A DNA stretch of 64,000 nucleotides, taken from NCBI RefSeq assembly GCF_901709675.1, contig NC_051097.1:2718539-2782538 (forward strand). Reading direction: 5' to 3'. A program made the translations under genes and the position numbers. Under the pieces are notes generated by a model. It searched no databases. It saw nothing but the letters and a program-made list of their open reading frames with translations, and was not told the origin of the DNA. The stretch is from Syngnathus acus (taxonomy: Eukaryota; Chordata; Actinopteri; Syngnathiformes; Syngnathidae). This document shows, piece after piece, positions 59,763 to 64,000 of this stretch (positions are counted from its first letter, which is position 1; every line of letters starts with the position of its first letter).

Positions 59763-62678
59763 GAAGTCAAGTTCCATAACATACATTTTTGAAATAGAAG
59801 AATTTGTTTTATGTCCAAGACAGCAAAGAATCGGACCTGAATTGTTTCCATCCTCTGCGGCTTTTTGCCAGCTTGAATAAATCCTTCATTGGCTCAAAAC
59901 GTCACAACATAACCTTGTTCATTCAGATGTCAGATTGATCAAATTCACTTGAGCCATGTATCATGCCGACCCCTAGTGGGAGAGGACTGCCGGTTGTGAT
60001 CACAGAAAAGAAAAAGGATTCACACAGAGATGGTGAGCTCACAGCGGGATAATCTCAAGGAGCAAATCAGCATTTTAAAAGGGAAAATGGTGTCAGAGCG
60101 ATTGTACTGGTCTTTGATCACACGTTGACTTCCTTAAAATCCAGACTGAAAAAAGTAGCGTAAGGCCTTTCAAGGATAGAGATATGCAGTTGAAAAAAAT
60201 AGAAAGCGGTGGCATATCTCTTTTTTTAAATCATTCTACTTCTCCACCTCTTTTTCTTAAATCGTTTTATTTCTGGTCATTTACATTTCACTTTCCAAAA
60301 GAGGCTCAAGAAAAAATCAGTACACAACTACAACATGTTAAAATATGTGAAATATCTTGAATACTAGAAGAACAAAGAAGACATTTTCTTGTCAAAATTT
60401 TATCAACTGCATCTTACACATGTAGGCTTTTGTGGCAAGCCTCAGCCTAATCCAACGGAAACATAAAATTGCTCCCACCAGTTGAGAAAACGACTTCATC
60501 TGGAAGCCATTTCCAGAGGTTGAAGGTCAACATATGAGCTGCTCTGTGTGCCACCACAGTCACGAGCACTGTGTTGTTATAAACCACAATCATGTGGAAG
60601 GAAAAGGTTAGTTAACCATGTGGCCTACAGTTTTCGCATTAGAAGAAGCAGGTTTGGATGACAAGTTATAAAGCTGCTGCCTAGAACAATAAAAGGATCA
60701 TCACTGGAATAAAAACTGACAAGTAGTAAATGTGAAAGGAACAGAAATACCAAAGTGAATACTTCCAACCAACTAAAACACCAAGGCTTGAACAAATACA
60801 ATGTGATCAACTCAATGAAACTGTGAGTTAATGACCCTTCATTTCATAGGCTTGAAACTTACATTTAAAGTTAAAATTCTGATTACGAACTGTCAGAGAG
60901 CTCTACCTATCTCAGGCTCCAATTTCCCTGTGTTTTATTTTTTGTTGTATCATTGTGTCAGTTCTAGAATAGCAGGGCCAACATTGGATCAATACATTGT
61001 AGCTAGGGGCTCAACATTTGTAACCATGCAAATGCAATCCTCATTTGCATGTGTTGAAGTGGTATAACTGTTTGTATGCATTATGATTTTCTCTAGTTCA
61101 TGATTTAGCATTCATTGACCTCTTTCATACTATATAATAAGTACGTGTAAAATGTTACGATTTGACCCCATTTATACATGCATACAAGCACACGTACACA
61201 GCAAAATGCAAATAGGACTTGCTGTCTGTTTTCCGTGCATAAATGATTTATGGAAATGAATCACTCTCATGGGAACATGACTCCCAGCTTGTAAGGACAG
61301 CGGTCGTTGTGGCACATGTAACCCCAGATGCCATGCAAGCTGGATATGGCTCCGTTTTCTGCTGTCTTTTTTAATGTGAACGAGATCTCATAATGCAACT
61401 TGGATTTAATGTCAGCTGGTAGTTTAATCAATTCCATAATTTTACATGTGGTGCCTGGTAAAGTGGTTTGGATGAATTCTGATGTAATTCTCAACAGTAT
61501 GTGTACTGCACTATGGAATTTACTGAGGCTAGCCTGATGTACATATTGCCATGTTGATTGAGTTTGCAATGCTGACTCATCAAAATGAATGACTTATAAT
61601 AAATACAAGTACACCCTTGGATTTCACTGTTTGCCATTTTCAAATTCATCTGTAGACATTTTTAAACCTACACCCCCGGCTTATTTATGACAATACATTT
61701 TGCTTATATGCGTATTTTTACCCAATCCCCCATGTTATTTATTTATATATTTATTTATTCATTGTTTAATTAAATGGCAGTCATAATAATGAGAAAATTA
61801 TTCAGCCTTTCACATTTAGTGTTATACAGTAAATGTGCTTGCATCCGTTTTTTTTTTTGGGGGGTGGGGGTGGGGTACATCGGCTTCCTACCATATTCCA
61901 AAAACATACCTGCAAAGTTAATTTGAGACTAAAATGTCCTGAGGGTGCATAGTAGAATAATCATATTTACAGAATATAGAAGATATACTGTACACAAACA
62001 TTAGGTACCAATACGGTCCCGAGTCTTAATGAATGCTGAATGTCAAAAGATATCAATGACTGTAAGTCACTGATTTGTTGTCTCAATAGCTTTTCTCAAT
62101 ATTGTGGTGGGGCCCCTCCACACAAAAACATGTTTCAGTACATCTGCACAAATTCTTCTGCTCGAAGGCAATGATCATTTATATACCGTATTTTCCGCCC
62201 TAAAAGGCGCACCGGGTTATAAGGCGCACCTTCAATGAACAGCCCATTTTAAAACTTTGTCCATATATAAGGCGCACCGGATTATAAGGCGCATAAAATA
62301 GAAGCTATACTGCATCAAACTGAGGTTGACTAGGGTTGCGGTATGCATCCACTAGCCAATAACCAACGAGCCCTCTGTAAACAATCGCGTTTCTCAAACG
62401 ATCTCCTATAAAATGATCAGAACTGACTAAAGTTCGATCTAACGCATTGGTACTACTTACCTATGTTTCCCTTCCATATCGATCCGTAGATTTACTCGAA
62501 ACATTAACAGAGCAGCCTATTTTGACATGAAATAGCCTGGTACGTATAGAGGCTTTGCAGCTGACGTCATCAAGCTACCCACATTAGCTTGGCGGCCATC
62601 TTGGCGGTCAACTTTTCAGTGCCGGTCAACGACTCACACACGCTTTCTTGTTATATCTGCTGCTATTTGAGCTTAAAA

Positions 62679-62856
62679 ATGCCGGATACCTGCTGTGCTG
62701 TTGGATGTAGCAATAGACGAGGCGATAAACCAAATCTTAGCTTCTATAGATTTCCGGCGAACATGAAAAAACGTGATAAATGGATCGCGGATATTCGTCG
62801 TGAACGATGGAAACCTACGATTTACACAAGGATATGCAATGAGGACTTCATATCAG
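62679..62856 (+). pseudogene. THAP-domain exon with altered zinc ligand
   Basis: From ATG at 62679, preceded by an in-frame stretch but chosen because THAP domains start at the first methionine (MPDTCCAVGC). Reads FYRFP (residues 22-26), KWIADIRRERWKP (34-46) and ICNEDFISG (52-60). A THAP domain is a C2CH zinc finger of about 80-90 residues binding DNA. Cysteines 6 and 10 and 53 are present, but the fourth ligand, normally histidine in C-x2-H, is aspartate 56. The exon ends at a good donor, CAG|GTATGT; read through, it stops two codons later. Later exons are absent, so I call it a remnant. Confidence 0.8.
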
Positions 62857-63017
62857 GTATGTAAACAAACTATTCACCCCTGATTTGTTTCACAAAATGT
62901 GAAATAATACAATATGGGATGATACAAATATGATTGTTGAAAATGCTGGGTGCATTTTTAGAAAGGCAGCAAGAGCAGCAAGGCAGGGAATGGGATGATT
63001 TCTTCAGTTCACCCCCC

Positions 63018-63308
63018 CGTTTTTATTTTGTGTTTATTTTTTCATGATGCTTCATCTGATTGGCTTGAAAACGTTATCAATGTAAATATTGAACTTCATA
63101 TTGGAATTGAACAATTAATTCTCGAGTGAATGCATTAGGAAATTTCCCAAAAAATTATGAACCTTGTGAAACAATTTTTTTTTAATGTAGCATTTTTTAA
63201 CAAGAGGGTTTTTGTTACTTCATTTGGCACAAGGTAAAATCTACATTGGTTAAGTTTTCAAGCCAATCAGATGTGGCATCATGCAAAAATAAACAAAAAA
63301 TAAAAATG
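63018..63308. repeat. Long imperfect hairpin between the two element genes
   Basis: Left arm about 63018-63074 (TTTATTTTGTGTTTATTTTT, TGATGCTTCATCTGATTGGC) pairs with right arm about 63256-63308 (TTCAAGCCAATCAGATGTGG, GCAAAAATAAACAAAAAATA). Loop about 180 bp. It could be a nested MITE or a shared transcription end. Confidence 0.75.
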
Positions 63309-63377
63309 GTAGCAACTTGAACAGACAGGTACAGTATCTGAATGATTTCACTCTATTCAGTTTTTTAATATGTCAAG

Positions 63378-63596
63378 TTATGAAATGCCATTACAAAACA
63401 AATCGACGAGGTAATTATAAATATCTGGATATGAGCGTTCAGGCAGGTCGGCTGTTGCAAAATGCTCGGGCGATTTTAGCATGCTTCTCGGTAAAAGGTA
63501 CGGATCCGTTGTGCCAACAAGGTTCAACTTCTCTCTGTAACGTTTCTTGGAGTCTTCATCCAAATGCCTAACTTCGTTGGATAGCAAATCAGCCAT
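63378..63596 (-). pseudogene. N-terminal exon of the element's second protein
   Basis: A 72-codon frame, convergent with the THAP exon: MADLLSNEVRHLDEDSKKRY, REKLNLVGTTDPYLLP, then ERSYPDIYNYLVDLF. The series RYREKL, DPY, PDI.NYLV is one I associate with the start of fish transposon proteins that carry SWIM and YqaJ-nuclease regions. None of those domains is present here. The last residues are probably intronic read-through. Confidence 0.55.
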
Positions 63597-64000
63597 AATT
63601 CGGAAGAAATCGGTGAAAACGTAGCGCAGAAATCAGACAATCCATACAAACACGTAGGAACGAGCTGACGAGTTGACCGCCAAGATGGCGGCATAACACA
63701 AAATCACGTGATAAAACCACGTGACTGCAAAGCCTCTATAGCAGCTATCGCAATAGCATTAGCCATCCGCAAAGTCTCACGAGCCTCAGCTCGCAATCTC
63801 CCATGAGCCTCAGCAAAGTGTAAACAATCGCGTTTCTCAAACGATCTCCTATAAAATGATCGGAACTGACTAAAGTTCGATCTAACGCATTGGTACTACT
63901 TACCTATGTTTCCCTTCCATATCGATCCGTAGATTTACTCGAAACATTAACAGAGCAGCCTATTTTGACATGAAATAGCCTGGTACGTATAGCAGCTATC

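Larger units (their letters stand above)
62549..63736. mobile_element. Two-gene THAP element (ISL2EU-like), internally reduced (1188 bp)
   Basis: Inverted ends GAGGCTTTGCAG and CTGCAAAGCCTC. Further inside is a second inverted pair, GCCATCTTGGCGGTCAACT (62593-62611) and its complement at 63670-63688. Flanked by TATA on both sides (62545-62548, 63737-63740). It carries a plus-strand THAP exon and a convergent minus-strand ORF. ISL2EU elements, as I recall them, encode a THAP transposase and a second YqaJ-nuclease protein; the assignment is inference. Confidence 0.75.
50891..64000 (-). other. dcc intron 1, incomplete (at least 13.1 kb)
   Basis: No signal-peptide exon was recognised. Stretches 51100-51870, 52130-53190, 54900-55330, 57900-58260 and 59770-62180 show no identified feature besides short simple repeats. 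Confidence 0.65.
62186..64000. mobile_element. Pogo-like/CCGTATTTTCCG-family element, right end outside window
   Basis: Starts after TA with CCGTATTTTCCGCCCTAAAA, followed by three GGCGCACC...TATAAGGCGCA words and a GTCCATATATAAGGC stretch shared with the 47523 MITE. From 62376 it carries a 251-bp tandem unit, interrupted in its first copy by the 62549-63736 element; the second copy runs into the window edge. Confidence 0.82.
62376..64000 (+). repeat. 251-bp tandem repeat (second copy incomplete)
   Basis: 62376-62548 and 63819-63991 are the same 173 bp with one visible difference (GATCAGAACTG versus GATCGGAACTG). Unit 1 continues after the inserted element at 63741-63818, giving a 251-bp period. 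The two units share TGTAAACAATCGCGTTTC at their starts. Confidence 0.93.

Noticed and set aside
60625-60810. Minus-strand ORF starting with a hydrophobic stretch, candidate signal-peptide exon 1 of dcc
   Set aside because: No phase-1 splice donor at a sensible place, no CpG-rich promoter context, AT-rich surroundings; hydrophobic short ORFs are common by chance in such DNA.

Overview
This is vertebrate nuclear DNA, almost certainly from a teleost fish. The coding sequence is split into short exons with GT-AG introns. The intergenic-like DNA is AT-rich and full of CA/GT, GATA and AAAG microsatellites and of repeat types common in fish: pogo/Tigger-like and Tc1-like DNA elements, hAT elements with 8-bp target duplications, a tRNA-derived SINE with a (GGAT)n-like tail, L2/Rex-like LINE 3' ends and solo LTRs. 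I cannot name the species.

The only host gene I can support is on the minus strand: the immunoglobulin part of a DCC (netrin receptor) gene. Six consecutive exons run right to left: exon 2 (50528-50890, Ig1), exon 3 (45075-45362, Ig2), exons 4 and 5 (38845-38995 and 38164-38300, Ig3), exons 6 and 7 (17259-17413 and 16541-16661, Ig4). Exon numbers assume one upstream signal-peptide exon. Together they give 1215 bp (405 codons) with consensus splice sites, matching intron phases and no stop codon. Exon 1 was not found and probably lies beyond the right edge. The fibronectin type III exons were not found and should lie beyond the left edge. The whole window is therefore gene interior: introns of at least 13.1, 5.2, 6.1, 0.54, 20.8, 0.60 and at least 16.5 kb.

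Layout. 1-16.5 kb: intron 7, with a pogo-like MITE, a small hAT, a decayed Tc1-like element, a LINE end, a SINE with exact target duplications and a hAT remnant. 16.5-17.4 kb: exons 7 and 6, with a Tigger-like MITE filling over half of the intron between them. 17.4-38.2 kb: intron 5, with a 0.42-kb duplicated piece of itself, a 1.0-kb hAT, a pogo-like element with a triplicated internal unit, a solo LTR, and another pogo-like element split by a Tc1-like insertion. 38.2-50.9 kb: exons 5 to 2, with a long GATA array, a second solo LTR, a hAT with a BED-type N-terminal remnant, a complete SINE and a 245-bp MITE. 50.9-64 kb: intron 1, ending in a nested structure. There a 1.19-kb element carrying a THAP-domain ORF and a second convergent ORF sits inside a tandem repeat that preserves the empty insertion site.

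No new cellular system is evident. The most interesting material is the transposon record: several insertions whose empty site or target duplication can be read directly, transposase tails kept and multiplied inside non-autonomous elements, and a THAP domain that has lost its last zinc ligand.
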